64,000 nucleotides of DNA from Lichenicola sp964247755 (lineage in GTDB: Bacteria; Pseudomonadota; Alphaproteobacteria; Acetobacterales; Acetobacteraceae), in assembly GCA_964247755.1 (NCBI GenBank), contig CAXTVX010000011.1, forward strand, positions 7,313 through 71,312, given 5' to 3'. Of this stretch, positions 43,602 to 51,314 are shown piece by piece (positions within the stretch are counted from its first letter, which is position 1; each line of letters opens with the position of its first letter). The position numbers and the translations under genes were made by a program. The notes under the pieces were generated by a model. That model was not told the origin of the DNA, did no database searches, and saw only the letters and a program-made list of their open reading frames with translations.

Positions 43602-44171
43602 TCAATCGTGGAGAAGTCCGCCGACGACGAGCGCCACCCGCTCGTCCCGGGCGCCGTGCCTGATCCGGCCCGAGCGCTCCAGCTCGGCAAGCCCATGAAG
43701 AACCGCCCAGAAGGTCTCGGTTGCGGCCTCGACATCGCCGCCTGACGGCGCGACCACAGCCGCCAGTGCCGCGAACGCGTCCTTCAAGTCCGTATGGGTA
43801 TCGGCTTCCGCAAAGCGCAGCCCGGTCGGCATGGTGAACATCGCCTCGTAGAGAGCCGGACTCCCGCTGGCAAACGCGAGATACGCCATGGCGGCATTCC
43901 GGACAGCATCTCGACGGCCGGTCGATCCGCGCGCTGCCTGTCGAAGCGCGGTCGCGAGTTCCCGGAAACCTTCCACGGCGACCGCGGCCACGATCGCGTC
44001 CCTGTTCTCGAAATGCGAGTACAGGACGGGCTGGCTGTATTCGATCTCCTCCGCCAGGCGGCGGATCGTGACCGCACCCCACCCCTCGCCTGCCGCGATC
44101 AGCCGTGCCGCCGCGGTGATGCGGCGCTCGCGGTCGGCCCGCTCCCTGCCCTTCCTCTCCACGACGCCCAC
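43602..44171 (-). CDS. TetR/AcrR family transcriptional regulator
   Basis: A 189-aa repressor. The N-terminal HTH is RRITAAARLIAAGEGWGAVTIRRLAEEIEYSQPVLYSHFENRDAIVAAVAVEGF, followed by a ligand-binding domain of the type AVRNAAMAYLAFASGSPALYEAMF. The GTG start at 44171 is chosen because AGGAGG lies six bases upstream; no in-frame ATG exists nearby. It is divergent from the DUF4267 gene, with a perfect inverted repeat (44227-44241) between them as the likely operator. It probably controls that small operon. Confidence 0.9.
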   Translation of the reverse strand: MGVVERKGRERADRERRITAAARLIAAGEGWGAVTIRRLAEEIEYSQPVLYSHFENRDAIVAAVAVEGFRELATALRQAARGSTGRRDAVRNAAMAYLAFASGSPALYEAMFTMPTGLRFAEADTHTDLKDAFAALAAVVAPSGGDVEAATETFWAVLHGLAELERSGRIRHGARDERVALVVGGLLHD

Positions 44172-44226
44172 CGCCCGCCTCCTCGCGCCGGATACCCGGC
44201 GCACCCAACATAACACAGCTTGAATT

Positions 44227-44241
44227 TCTAGCGATGCTAGA
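44227..44241. promoter_or_regulatory. Inverted-repeat operator candidate for the adjacent TetR
   Basis: TCTAGC-GAT-GCTAGA is a perfect 6-bp palindrome with a three-base centre, in a short AT-rich intergenic region between the divergent TetR and DUF4267 genes. Size and place fit a TetR-family operator controlling both genes. A ribosome site GGGAGG follows at 44260-44265 for the DUF4267 gene. Confidence 0.6.
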
Positions 44242-44270
44242 TTACTTATCGATGTGACAGGGAGGCGCAC

Positions 44271-44651
44271 ATGCACTGGTTTTCGCTCGGAGTGGCACTG
44301 CTGGCGGCAATCGGGATCATCGCGATCGGCGTTCTCTACCTGTCCGATCCAAGGACGGCGACGCGTGGCTTCGGCCTGCCGCTCCCCGAGGACGGATCGA
44401 ACATCACGTGGTGGCTTCGCCTGAAGGGCGTCCGGGACATCGTGTCCGGCCTGGTCGTGCTGGCCTTCATGGCGTGGGGCGGACCACGCATGGTCGGGAT
44501 CGCCTTGATGGTCGAGGCGATGATCCCGGCCGGCGACATGTCGCTCATCCTTGCCGCCAAAGGCTCGACCAGGAGCGCCTTCAGCATCCACGGCCTGACG
44601 GCGGCGCTGATGCTCCTGGCCGCAATCCCCCTGACCGTGGGAGTGGCCTGA
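44271..44651 (+). CDS. DUF4267 membrane protein
   Basis: A 126-aa inner-membrane protein with four predicted helices (FSLGVALLAAIGIIAIGVLYL; IVSGLVVLAFMAW; VGIALMVEAMIPAGDMSLIL; LTAALMLLAAIPLTVG). The segment RGFGLPLPEDGSNITWWLRLKGVRDIVSG is characteristic of DUF4267. The function of the family is unknown; such genes often sit next to TetR regulators, as here. The start at 44271 follows GGGAGG. The next gene begins one base after its stop, so the two are cotranscribed. Confidence 0.9.
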   Translation: MHWFSLGVALLAAIGIIAIGVLYLSDPRTATRGFGLPLPEDGSNITWWLRLKGVRDIVSGLVVLAFMAWGGPRMVGIALMVEAMIPAGDMSLILAAKGSTRSAFSIHGLTAALMLLAAIPLTVGVA

Positions 44652-44652
44652 G

Positions 44653-44973
44653 ATGCTGCACACCGGCTCGATCTGGCTTCTCGTCGCCGCGTTCTTCGGC
44701 GCCGGGCTGTTCAACGCGCTTGGCACGCCCGCGACCCAGGATGGCTTCGTCCGCTGGGGCTACCCCGCCTGGTGGTGCCGCGTCACCGGCGGGCTGGAGA
44801 TGGCGAACGCCGGCCTGATCGCCCTCCCGGTCACTCGCGGGGCCGGCCTGATCCTTGGTGCCGTCATCATCGCTGCAGCGGTTCTGACCGTCTTGCGTCA
44901 CCGTGAGTTCTCCCACCTTGCACCGCTGGGCCTCTTCGCTGCCTTGCTGGTGCTGGCTCAGACAACGTCCTGA
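44653..44973 (+). CDS. DoxX-like small membrane protein
   Basis: A 106-aa protein with about four hydrophobic helices: GSIWLLVAAFFGAGLFNALG, FVRWGYPAWWCRVTGGLEMANAGLIAL, GAGLILGAVIIAAAVLTVL and LAPLGLFAALLVLAQ. The RWGYPAWWCRVTGGLE part matches the GxPxW...G.lE pattern of DoxX-like proteins (DoxX_2/DUF4267-related). Function unknown. Directly downstream of the DUF4267 gene. Its stop codon (44971-44973) is followed at once by direct-repeat copy B. Confidence 0.82.
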   Translation: MLHTGSIWLLVAAFFGAGLFNALGTPATQDGFVRWGYPAWWCRVTGGLEMANAGLIALPVTRGAGLILGAVIIAAAVLTVLRHREFSHLAPLGLFAALLVLAQTTS

Positions 44974-45139
44974 ACCAGCCTGGTCCACATCGACGGGATG
45001 ATCGGATCCGGCGCCATCGACGTTGGACGGAGCGAACCAGGAGGGCGCCACCATGCCGCTGATGCGGGCGGGCGAGTAGATAGAAGGGCAAGGCCAGGGC
45101 TCTGCCCTGGACCCGCTGGGGACAACCGCCCCCAGACCC
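44974..45139 (+). repeat. Direct repeat, copy B (aminopeptidase 3' remnant)
   Basis: About 166 bp matching 43337-43501 with substitutions. Translated, it still shows SLVHIDGMIGSGAIDV, the decayed C-terminus of the M29 aminopeptidase, then loses the frame. It ends with the same double-hairpin tail (first stem 45094-45110; second stem carries one mismatch). It begins directly after the DoxX-like stop codon. It is non-coding now. Confidence 0.85.
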
Positions 45140-45237
45140 AAAATCATGAAGCCTGCTCCGCAGGCGACTGCCGCTCGCATCGACTTGTCGGGCGTCCGCT
45201 TCCTGGACATATTGTTGGGAATAGGGAAGAGAGTGCG

Positions 45238-45537
45238 ATGAACAGTTCACAGAAGCGGGCTGTTCGGAACTACCGATCCCGCCTCGTTGAACGGGGTCTG
45301 GCAAGATTCAAGGTGCTCGGCCGGGACGCCGACCGCGACCTCATTCGATCCTTCGCGCGGCAGCTCGCCGAGGACACGCCGAAAGCTTCGGAACTTCGTG
45401 CCACCATAGCCAGGACCGTGACCGGCCAGCCGACCGGACCTGGCGGCATCCTCGCCGCACTGCGTCGTTCGCCCATGGTCGGCGCCGATCTCGACCTCTC
45501 CCGGACACATGACGAGGGGCGCAAGGTCGACTTGTGA
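45238..45537 (+). CDS. VapB-like antitoxin
   Basis: A 99-aa basic protein (MNSSQKRAVRNYRSRLVERGLARFKVLGRDADRDLIRSFARQLAED) of the type commonly encoded just before PIN-domain toxins in Proteobacteria. It has an N-terminal DNA-binding-like stretch and an acidic/hydrophobic C-terminus. AGGG at ~45224-45227 is a weak ribosome site. Its TGA overlaps the GTG start of the vapC remnant (GTGA), the usual toxin-antitoxin coupling. As the toxin frame is broken, the antitoxin may be an orphan. Confidence 0.8.
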   Translation: MNSSQKRAVRNYRSRLVERGLARFKVLGRDADRDLIRSFARQLAEDTPKASELRATIARTVTGQPTGPGGILAALRRSPMVGADLDLSRTHDEGRKVDL

Positions 45538-45964
45538 CGCACTACCTCCTCGATACGAACATCATCAGCAATATCGTCAAACCGCTTCCTTCAGAATCCC
45601 CGCTGACATGGATGTCGGCCCAGCACGACGAGAACCTGTTCATTGCCTCGCTCACTGTAGCGGAATCCGCCGCGGGATCCTGGAAATGCCGAACGGCAGA
45701 AAGCGCGCCGCGCTCTACAACTGGTTTTCAGGGCCGGAAGGGCCCCAGGCGCTGTTCTCGAGCCGCATCCTGTCATTCGACGAAAAGGCTGGACTGATCT
45801 GGGCGCAGTTGATGGCGGAAGGGAAGAAGGCCGGCCAGCCGCGCAGCGGTCTCGACATGATCGTCGCCGCTGTCGCACGTGCGAACGAGTGCGTCGTGGT
45901 GACGGACAATGAAAAGGACTTTGCCGGGCTTCCAATCGCCAATCCAATACGTGGAACGGTCTGA
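45534..45964 (+). pseudogene. VapC-like PIN-domain toxin, frameshifted
   Basis: PIN-domain ribonuclease toxin broken by a one-base deletion. The first frame (GTG at 45534) gives THYLLDTNIISNIVKP with the first catalytic Asp, to ASLTVAES near 45666. The next frame continues with IRRGILEMPNGRKRAALYNWFSGPEGPQALF and the second acidic cluster LDMIVAAVARANECVVVTDNEKDFAG, to the TGA at 45962-45964. Restoring one A at 45664-45666 (GAAATC instead of GAATC) joins them. Both frames still look well conserved, so the lesion is recent or a sequencing error. Confidence 0.85.
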
Positions 45965-46429
45965 TCCTGCCTGCAACCGTCCGTCGCGAACAGCCGACGA
46001 ACATCGACTACCGCGTATCGACCTTTGGGCTGAATTGCAGCCAAGCAGGCCCTGCCGCAACCAAGGCAATCATCAGCACCACCTTGGGAACCGAGTTCAG
46101 GCAAGGCTCGGGTTATTGACTTCCGACCTCTGTTGGCAAAGGAGAGGCCGATGACAGAGCGCTCATGACGTTATGGATCTCGTAGTAAATATTTCGCGGC
46201 CATTATCAGGTAATCTGCTCCGCATGCGAGCGGCTCAGTAAGCTAAAGGAATTATCGCGTCCTCAATGGAAAAGAGTGCTACGTCTATCGTACCCACGAA
46301 CTGCTTCTGGATCTCATCCACAGCAGCTCGTCGCACACAGTCTAAAAAGCGAACATTTCAGTCATGATAATGATGTTTAAAGCCGTCGTATGCTTATGCA
46401 CCGGGCTAAACCATCTTGCTTCCGCTTGG
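45965..46429. other. Low-GC intergenic region
   Basis: About 465 bp with clearly lower GC than most of the window, including AT-rich stretches such as GTAGTAAATATTTC (46183-46196) and ATGATAATGATGTTT (46364-46378). No frame looks like a protein. It starts the accessory stretch that reaches ~48180. No integrase, tRNA or repeat boundary is seen. Confidence 0.5.
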
Positions 46430-47572
46430 TTATTCGCTTAGCGAGCGGCTTCCAGCCCGGCCGGTCTTGGAATGATCTCGAACCTCCTCAACGACCTCTC
46501 GAATGGCGGCAATGACGGCTTGAGGCTGATATAACTGAATGTAATGACTGGTGTTCGATACTACCTGGTTCCGGCCTGCGCTTGAAAGAGCGGCAATCCG
46601 GTCATGGCCCGCCATCCATAGCTGTTTCAGGACTGCTACCTGCGGGGCCGGAAGATCGAAACCCGAGTTGCTGTTGCCTGCCGTCAGCACGACCAACGGC
46701 AGATGACCGAGTGCCCGGGCCTCATGGTCCAGCTCCATGCTGTCGAGGTCGAAGCTTGGGCCTCCAGGAACAAGTCGGAACGAAGCTACCTCGGACGTCA
46801 AGTCGGCCCAGTGGTCGGTGCTCAGCGCCATCCGATCCAGGACCTTTGTCAGCGCCGGGGAATAGGTCGGGTCATGATCCAGACACAGGTCGATCAGCGC
46901 CGGCGTCGTCGGCAGGCGATGCGCGCGTGTTGCCTCCATGCATGGGTTCATGTCCGGAACCTCCTGCGCCAGGATTTTCGCAACGCCGGGGACACGCCCA
47001 AGAACCTCCTGTTGATGGGCGAAGGACGGATCGACCAGCACCATGCCGGCCAGTTCCGGAAGGTAGCGGTCCGCGAACAGGACCGCATCCAGGCCGGCGA
47101 GGGAGTGGCCGACAAGGATATAAGGCGATGGCAGGCCGGCGGCGTGCAGCAAGGCGTGCAGGTCGTCCACCAGCGCGCTTGTGTCCCGCGGTAGAGGGCC
47201 CGGATCGGAGAAGCCCTGGCCGGCCCGGTCGTAGCTGCAAACCTCCGTGAAGCTGGAAATAGCAGGTTGGGTGGAGGCCCAAGCTGTGGTCGGCCCGCCC
47301 AGGCCAGCATCCAGAACCACTACCGGGCTGCCGTGGCCAGTGCAGAACAGGTTGAGCCGGCGGCCCGGTGCGATCGTCACGAGGCGCTGGGGATGAAGAT
47401 AGGGAGCGGAGTCAAACGGTGGTCGAGACGAATCGGCCATGGCGGGCGGACAGGAGACCATGGCGGCTAGGACGAGGCCAAGGCTCCGAAATAGAATACT
47501 GCCAGGATACCCGCGCGACCTTACAGTGTTCACCAATCCAGAGTGCTCCTCGGTCGTTGCGGAGGTAATCAT
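46430..47572 (-). CDS. Exported alpha/beta hydrolase
   Basis: A 380-aa alpha/beta hydrolase. The nucleophile is Ser in VGHSLAGLDAV, the oxyanion region LDAGLGGPTTAW, SYDRAGQGFSDPGP, and the His probably in SNTSHYIQLYQP. A hydrophobic segment GSILFRSLGLVLAAMVSCPPAMA precedes the domain and looks like a signal peptide if translation starts downstream of 47572 (an internal start cannot be fixed). Lower GC than the chromosome average here suggests transfer. Substrate unknown. Confidence 0.85.
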   Translation of the reverse strand: MITSATTEEHSGLVNTVRSRGYPGSILFRSLGLVLAAMVSCPPAMADSSRPPFDSAPYLHPQRLVTIAPGRRLNLFCTGHGSPVVVLDAGLGGPTTAWASTQPAISSFTEVCSYDRAGQGFSDPGPLPRDTSALVDDLHALLHAAGLPSPYILVGHSLAGLDAVLFADRYLPELAGMVLVDPSFAHQQEVLGRVPGVAKILAQEVPDMNPCMEATRAHRLPTTPALIDLCLDHDPTYSPALTKVLDRMALSTDHWADLTSEVASFRLVPGGPSFDLDSMELDHEARALGHLPLVVLTAGNSNSGFDLPAPQVAVLKQLWMAGHDRIAALSSAGRNQVVSNTSHYIQLYQPQAVIAAIREVVEEVRDHSKTGRAGSRSLSE

Positions 47573-47767
47573 GAACCAGCGGCGTCACTTCGTGTCAACC
47601 AGTGAGCGATCATTGCTTCCCTCATGGAGACCGTCAAACTTGATGGGGTCGAAGCATCTCTATGGCTTCGCAGCGCCTCAACATGCACGGTTACGGGTCG
47701 AGCCGGCTCGTAGTTAGATGATTAACCCTCTCTAGCGATCATCATAGCTGCCATAGGTATAGTTTAA
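47573..47767. promoter_or_regulatory. AT-rich divergent promoter region
   Basis: Nearly 200 bp between the divergent hydrolase gene and the small exported protein gene. The part next to 47768 is AT-rich (for example TTAGATGATTAACC at 47713-47726 and GTATAGTTTAAATGG at 47757-47771). It likely carries promoters for both. No repeat or palindrome of note. Confidence 0.45.
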
Positions 47768-48181
47768 ATGGTTAAACTGCCCCTGATGGTTAGTCACCGA
47801 AACCTGATTGCTAGGTCGCTTATCCTACTCAGCTTATTTACCGTCGTTATGCCAGCGGCAGCACATGCACAACCTGCTCCGAATCCAGCCTTGCCTTTTC
47901 CGTCCCCGATGCAAACAGGTCTGGAACCAGTTGATCCCCATGATGACAGCGATCAGGAGCACATCACAGTCGTTGGCAAACGGCCGTCGTTTCGAGACGC
48001 CCCCTTGCCTGATTACGATGGTGGCAGAGCCCCTTGGGAATCCAACACGGTCATCAGGGACACGATGACTGGTGCGAATACGGCCTCATTTGGCAACGCC
48101 TACAACCTGGGAAGTCCGTTAGGTAGCGACGAAAGAAGTGATGAGACTGGTGGTCAATTCGTTGCACCTCGGCATAATTAA
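47768..48181 (+). CDS. Small exported hypothetical protein, 137 aa
   Basis: The N-terminus MVKLPLMVSHRNLIARSLILLSLFTVVMPAAAHAQ is a signal peptide with cleavage likely after AHA. The mature ~100 residues are acidic and Pro/Asp/Asn-rich. The segment EHITVVGKRP resembles the ITVVGxR stretch found near the N-terminus of TonB-dependent receptors and of small TonB-box-like exported proteins. No enzyme motif. Lower-GC codon use than the neighbours. Function unknown. Confidence 0.65.
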   Translation: MVKLPLMVSHRNLIARSLILLSLFTVVMPAAAHAQPAPNPALPFPSPMQTGLEPVDPHDDSDQEHITVVGKRPSFRDAPLPDYDGGRAPWESNTVIRDTMTGANTASFGNAYNLGSPLGSDERSDETGGQFVAPRHN

Positions 48182-48951
48182 CCAGCTATCCTTCGTGCAA
48201 AGCGCAACTGCGGATCGCAGGTAGCCTCGACCCCGCCCTGAAGACATCCCGTCTGGTCGCTGCCTGCCGGCCGGGCATTGGCGAACGCGCGCAATCGGCC
48301 GGTATGCCGTCTCCTGCCCCGCACCCCGCCTGGTCCCGTCATGCCCGATCCCTTCGACACGACCCGTACCCCTCTTCCCTGCCCCATCTCCGCCCGGACC
48401 CCGGCCGACCCCTCCGCCAGCGTCCCGCGCCGCCAACTTCCCGGCCCGGCTCCGCTTCATGACACCATTCCACGACACCACACCTGTCCTCTCCGATCCG
48501 CCCCAATGACCGCCTCTCCACCGGCCGCCACCCCGCCGCCCAGGGACATCGACCGCATGCCGAGAGGCCGTTCGAGACTGCCGCTACTGCACCGGACTGC
48601 TCCGTGCAGGCTCGGCCGGTCGACATCCAGGACGACCGGTCGGCCGCCCACATCCGGAACAGTCGCGTGCCGAGGCAATGGCCCGCGCAGCGTGGCGACT
48701 GCACCCGATCGAGCCGCCGGGCCTGAGCGAAGGATGCATCGCGACGGATATCCTCGTGCATCCCGGTGCCTGCCTGGCGACCACCACCACGCGCACCGGG
48801 TCGGTCACGGCCCGCAACGAGGCCGCGAGGCTGCCTGCACCCCGGACGCGCATGAACAGGGTGCGTTGCGGGATCGATCTCCCGGCTGACACCGCTGGGT
48901 TGCGGGATCCCTGCCCGAATAACGCTTGCGCCAGCCGCCCGCCTGCTCGAC
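48182..48951. other. Long GC-rich region without a convincing gene
   Basis: 770 bp upstream of queE. Several open frames cross it, but they are Pro/Arg/Thr-rich and have no ribosome sites or recognisable motifs. The plus strand is strikingly C-rich from ~48300 to 48550 (runs like CCCCATCTCCGCCC). It could be decayed coding sequence or a long leader. No preQ1 riboswitch consensus is seen directly before queE. Confidence 0.5.
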
Positions 48952-49593
48952 ATGACCAAAATGGCCTACGCGGTGAAGGAGATGTTCGCGACCCTCCAGG
49001 GCGAGGGGGCGCAGACGGGGCGCGCCTCGGTGTTCTGCCGGTTCGCCGGCTGCAACCTGTGGTCGGGCCGCGAAGCCGACCGTGCGGAGGCGACCTGCCG
49101 ATTCTGCGACACCGATTTCGTCGGCACTGACGGCGAGGGTGGTGGCCGGTTCGCCGCCGCGCAGGCCCTGGCCGACGCCATCGCAGCCTGCTGGACCGGG
49201 GGTGCCGCGCACCGCTACGTGGTGTTCACCGGCGGCGAGCCATTGCTCCAGCTCGACCGGGCGTTGCTCGAAGCCGTGCGCGCCCACGGCTTCGAGGTGG
49301 CGGTGGAAACCAACGGCACCCTGGAGGCGCCGCCTGGGATCGACTGGATCTGCGTCAGCCCCAAGGCCGGCGCCTCCCTGGTGCAGCGCACCGGCGCCGA
49401 GCTGAAGCTGGTGTTCCCGCAACCGGCACTCGATCCGGACACCGTGGCCGGTCTCGCCTTCCGGCACTTCTGGCTGCAGCCGATGGACGGCCCCGAGCGC
49501 GCCGCCAACACCGCAGCGGCGGTGGCCTACTGCCTGGCGCACCCGCGCTGGCGGCTCAGCCTTCAGACCCACAAGATGATCGGGATCCCCTGA
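48952..49593 (+). CDS. queE: 7-carboxy-7-deazaguanine synthase
   Basis: A 213-aa radical-SAM enzyme converting 6-carboxytetrahydropterin to 7-carboxy-7-deazaguanine in queuosine-precursor synthesis. The iron-sulfur cysteines are arranged as C-x14-C-x2-C (Cys of AGCNLWSG, then CRFC), the QueE variation rather than Cx3Cx2C. FATLQGEGAQTGRASVFCRFAGCN at the N-terminus, FTGGEPLLQ, VETNGTLEAPPGIDWICVSPK and the C-terminal SLQTHKMIGIP are family signatures. First gene of queECDF; queC starts one base after its stop. Confidence 0.96.
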   Translation: MTKMAYAVKEMFATLQGEGAQTGRASVFCRFAGCNLWSGREADRAEATCRFCDTDFVGTDGEGGGRFAAAQALADAIAACWTGGAAHRYVVFTGGEPLLQLDRALLEAVRAHGFEVAVETNGTLEAPPGIDWICVSPKAGASLVQRTGAELKLVFPQPALDPDTVAGLAFRHFWLQPMDGPERAANTAAAVAYCLAHPRWRLSLQTHKMIGIP

Positions 49594-49594
49594 G

Positions 49595-50323
49595 ATGGCC
49601 GGGCCGGACACGCAGCCGGGCGGGGCGCTGGTGCTGTTCTCCGGCGGCCAGGACTCCGCGACCTGCCTCGCCTGGGCGCTCGACCGGTTCGAGCGGGTGG
49701 AAACACTCGGCTTCTCCTACGGGCAGCGCCACGCGATCGAGCTATCCTGCCGCGACGCCCTACGGACCGGCATGACCGCCGCCCGCCCCGACCGGGCCGC
49801 GCGGCTGGGGCCGGACCACACCCTGTCGATCGACGCGCTGGGACAGCTCTCCGACACCGCACTGACCCGCGATGCCGCCATCGCTCTCGGCGCGGGCGGC
49901 CTGCCCAACACCTTTGTGCCCGGCCGCAACCTCCTGTTCCTGGTCTTCGCAGCCGCCCTGGCGACCCGCCGGACCCTGCGCCACCTGGTCGGCGGCATGT
50001 GCGAGACCGACTATTCCGGCTACCCGGACTGCCGCGACGATACCCTCAAGGCGATGCAGGTGGCGCTCAACCTCGGCATGGACCGCCGCTTCGTGCTGCA
50101 CACCCCGCTGATGTGGCTGGACAAGGCCGCGACCTGGCGGCTGGCGAAATCGCTGGGCGGCACGACGCTGGTCGACCTGATCCGCGAGCAAAGCCACAGC
50201 TGCTACCTGGGCGACCGCACGCACCATCACGACTGGGGCTACGGCTGCGGCACCTGCCCGGCCTGCGACCTCCGGCGCGTCGGCTGGGAGCGCTACCGCG
50301 CCGAGGCCGTGCCCGATGCTTGA
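49595..50323 (+). CDS. queC: 7-cyano-7-deazaguanine (preQ0) synthase
   Basis: A 242-aa ATP-dependent enzyme that converts 7-carboxy-7-deazaguanine and ammonia to preQ0. The PP-loop is LVLFSGGQDSATCLAWAL at the N-terminus. Further motifs are FSYGQRHAIE, NTFVPGRNLLFLVFAAALA and the zinc-binding cysteines at the C-terminus (HSCYLG ... GYGCGTCPACDLR). Normal length. Overlaps queD by 8 bp. Confidence 0.97.
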   Translation: MAGPDTQPGGALVLFSGGQDSATCLAWALDRFERVETLGFSYGQRHAIELSCRDALRTGMTAARPDRAARLGPDHTLSIDALGQLSDTALTRDAAIALGAGGLPNTFVPGRNLLFLVFAAALATRRTLRHLVGGMCETDYSGYPDCRDDTLKAMQVALNLGMDRRFVLHTPLMWLDKAATWRLAKSLGGTTLVDLIREQSHSCYLGDRTHHHDWGYGCGTCPACDLRRVGWERYRAEAVPDA

Positions 50324-50825
50324 GCTGCACTTCACCCGCCGCTTCTCCATGGGGCACCGGCTGATCGCGGGCCAGTCGGAAGCCTGCGCCCTGCCGCACG
50401 GCCACAACGAGTTCGTCACCGTGCACCTGCACGCCGCGCGACCGGCCGCCCTGGACGGCCACACCAACATGCTGGTGCCGTTCGAGCAGGCCAAGGCGCG
50501 CTGGCACCGCTTCGTCGACGAGCGTCTGGACCACGCGCTGCAGCTGTCCGAGCACGACCCGCTGCTCGGCTGGTTCCGCACCCACGAGCCAGCGCGGGCG
50601 GAGCGCATCGTGGTCACGCCCGGCGATCCGACCACCGAGCTGATGGCCTGCCTGCTGATGGCCAAGCTCCAGGCGATCCTGGCCGACGACGGCGGCCTGC
50701 TGCGCTGCGCCGCCGTGCGGCTGGAGGAAACGCCGACCAACACGGTCAGCGTGTCCGACGACGCGCTGTCGCTACTGCCGGCCCGCGACGGCTGGTGGCG
50801 GCGCCCGGACATGAGCATCGCGTGA
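50316..50825 (+). CDS. queD: 6-carboxy-5,6,7,8-tetrahydropterin synthase
   Basis: A 169-aa member of the 6-pyruvoyl-tetrahydropterin synthase family, making 6-carboxytetrahydropterin from dihydroneopterin triphosphate (the FolE product; folE is at 6.4 kb). Zinc-binding His are in SMGHRL and LPHGHNEF, with the catalytic Cys in SEACALPHG. The C-terminal VRLEETPTNTVSV is typical. It is longer than minimal QueD (~120 aa), resembling the alphaproteobacterial form with an inserted middle segment. Confidence 0.94.
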   Translation: MLELHFTRRFSMGHRLIAGQSEACALPHGHNEFVTVHLHAARPAALDGHTNMLVPFEQAKARWHRFVDERLDHALQLSEHDPLLGWFRTHEPARAERIVVTPGDPTTELMACLLMAKLQAILADDGGLLRCAAVRLEETPTNTVSVSDDALSLLPARDGWWRRPDMSIA

Positions 50826-50841
50826 ACAAGGAGCGCGGACG

Positions 50842-51306
50842 ATGAGCGACGACGGATCCGCGGCGCTGACCCAGCTCGGGCGCCACGCGCCCGCTCCCGC
50901 GAGCCCGGACGAGGCGCATCTGGAGCGGATCTCCTCGCCGCATCCCGACCGGCGCTACCTGGTGCGCTTCACAGCACCTGAGTTCACCTCGCTCTGCCCC
51001 GTCACCGGCCAGCCGGACTTCGCCCACCTGGTGATCGAGTACGTGCCGGACCGGTGGATCGTCGAGAGCAAGTCGCTGAAGCTGTACCTGACCAGCTTCC
51101 GCAACCACGGCGCGTTCCACGAAGCCTGCTCGGTGCAGGTGGCGGCCACGCTGGTCGACCTCCTTTCGCCGCTGTGGCTCCGGATCGGGGCGTACTGGTA
51201 TCCGCGCGGCGGCATGCCGATCGACGTGTTCTGGCAGACCGGCGCGCCGCCGGACGGGGTCTGGGTGCCGGACCAGGGCGTGCCGGGCTATCGCGGGCGC
51301 GGCTGA
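50842..51306 (+). CDS. queF: NADPH-dependent preQ0 reductase
   Basis: A 154-aa short-type (type I) QueF that reduces the nitrile of preQ0 to preQ1. The catalytic Cys and Asp are in FTSLCPVTGQPDFAHLVIEYVPD. Next come KSLKLYLTSFRNHGAFHEAC and the C-terminal RGGMPIDVFWQTG. AAGGAG lies ~12 bases before the ATG at 50842. It completes the queE-queC-queD-queF operon, so the organism can make preQ1 for tRNA queuosine from GTP. Confidence 0.97.
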   Translation: MSDDGSAALTQLGRHAPAPASPDEAHLERISSPHPDRRYLVRFTAPEFTSLCPVTGQPDFAHLVIEYVPDRWIVESKSLKLYLTSFRNHGAFHEACSVQVAATLVDLLSPLWLRIGAYWYPRGGMPIDVFWQTGAPPDGVWVPDQGVPGYRGRG

Positions 51307-51314
51307 GGACGGTC

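Noticed and set aside
48278..48889. Possible 203-aa gene upstream of queE
   Set aside because: Pro/Arg/Thr-rich noise-like composition, no ribosome site, no recognisable segment; the opposite-strand frame is no better.
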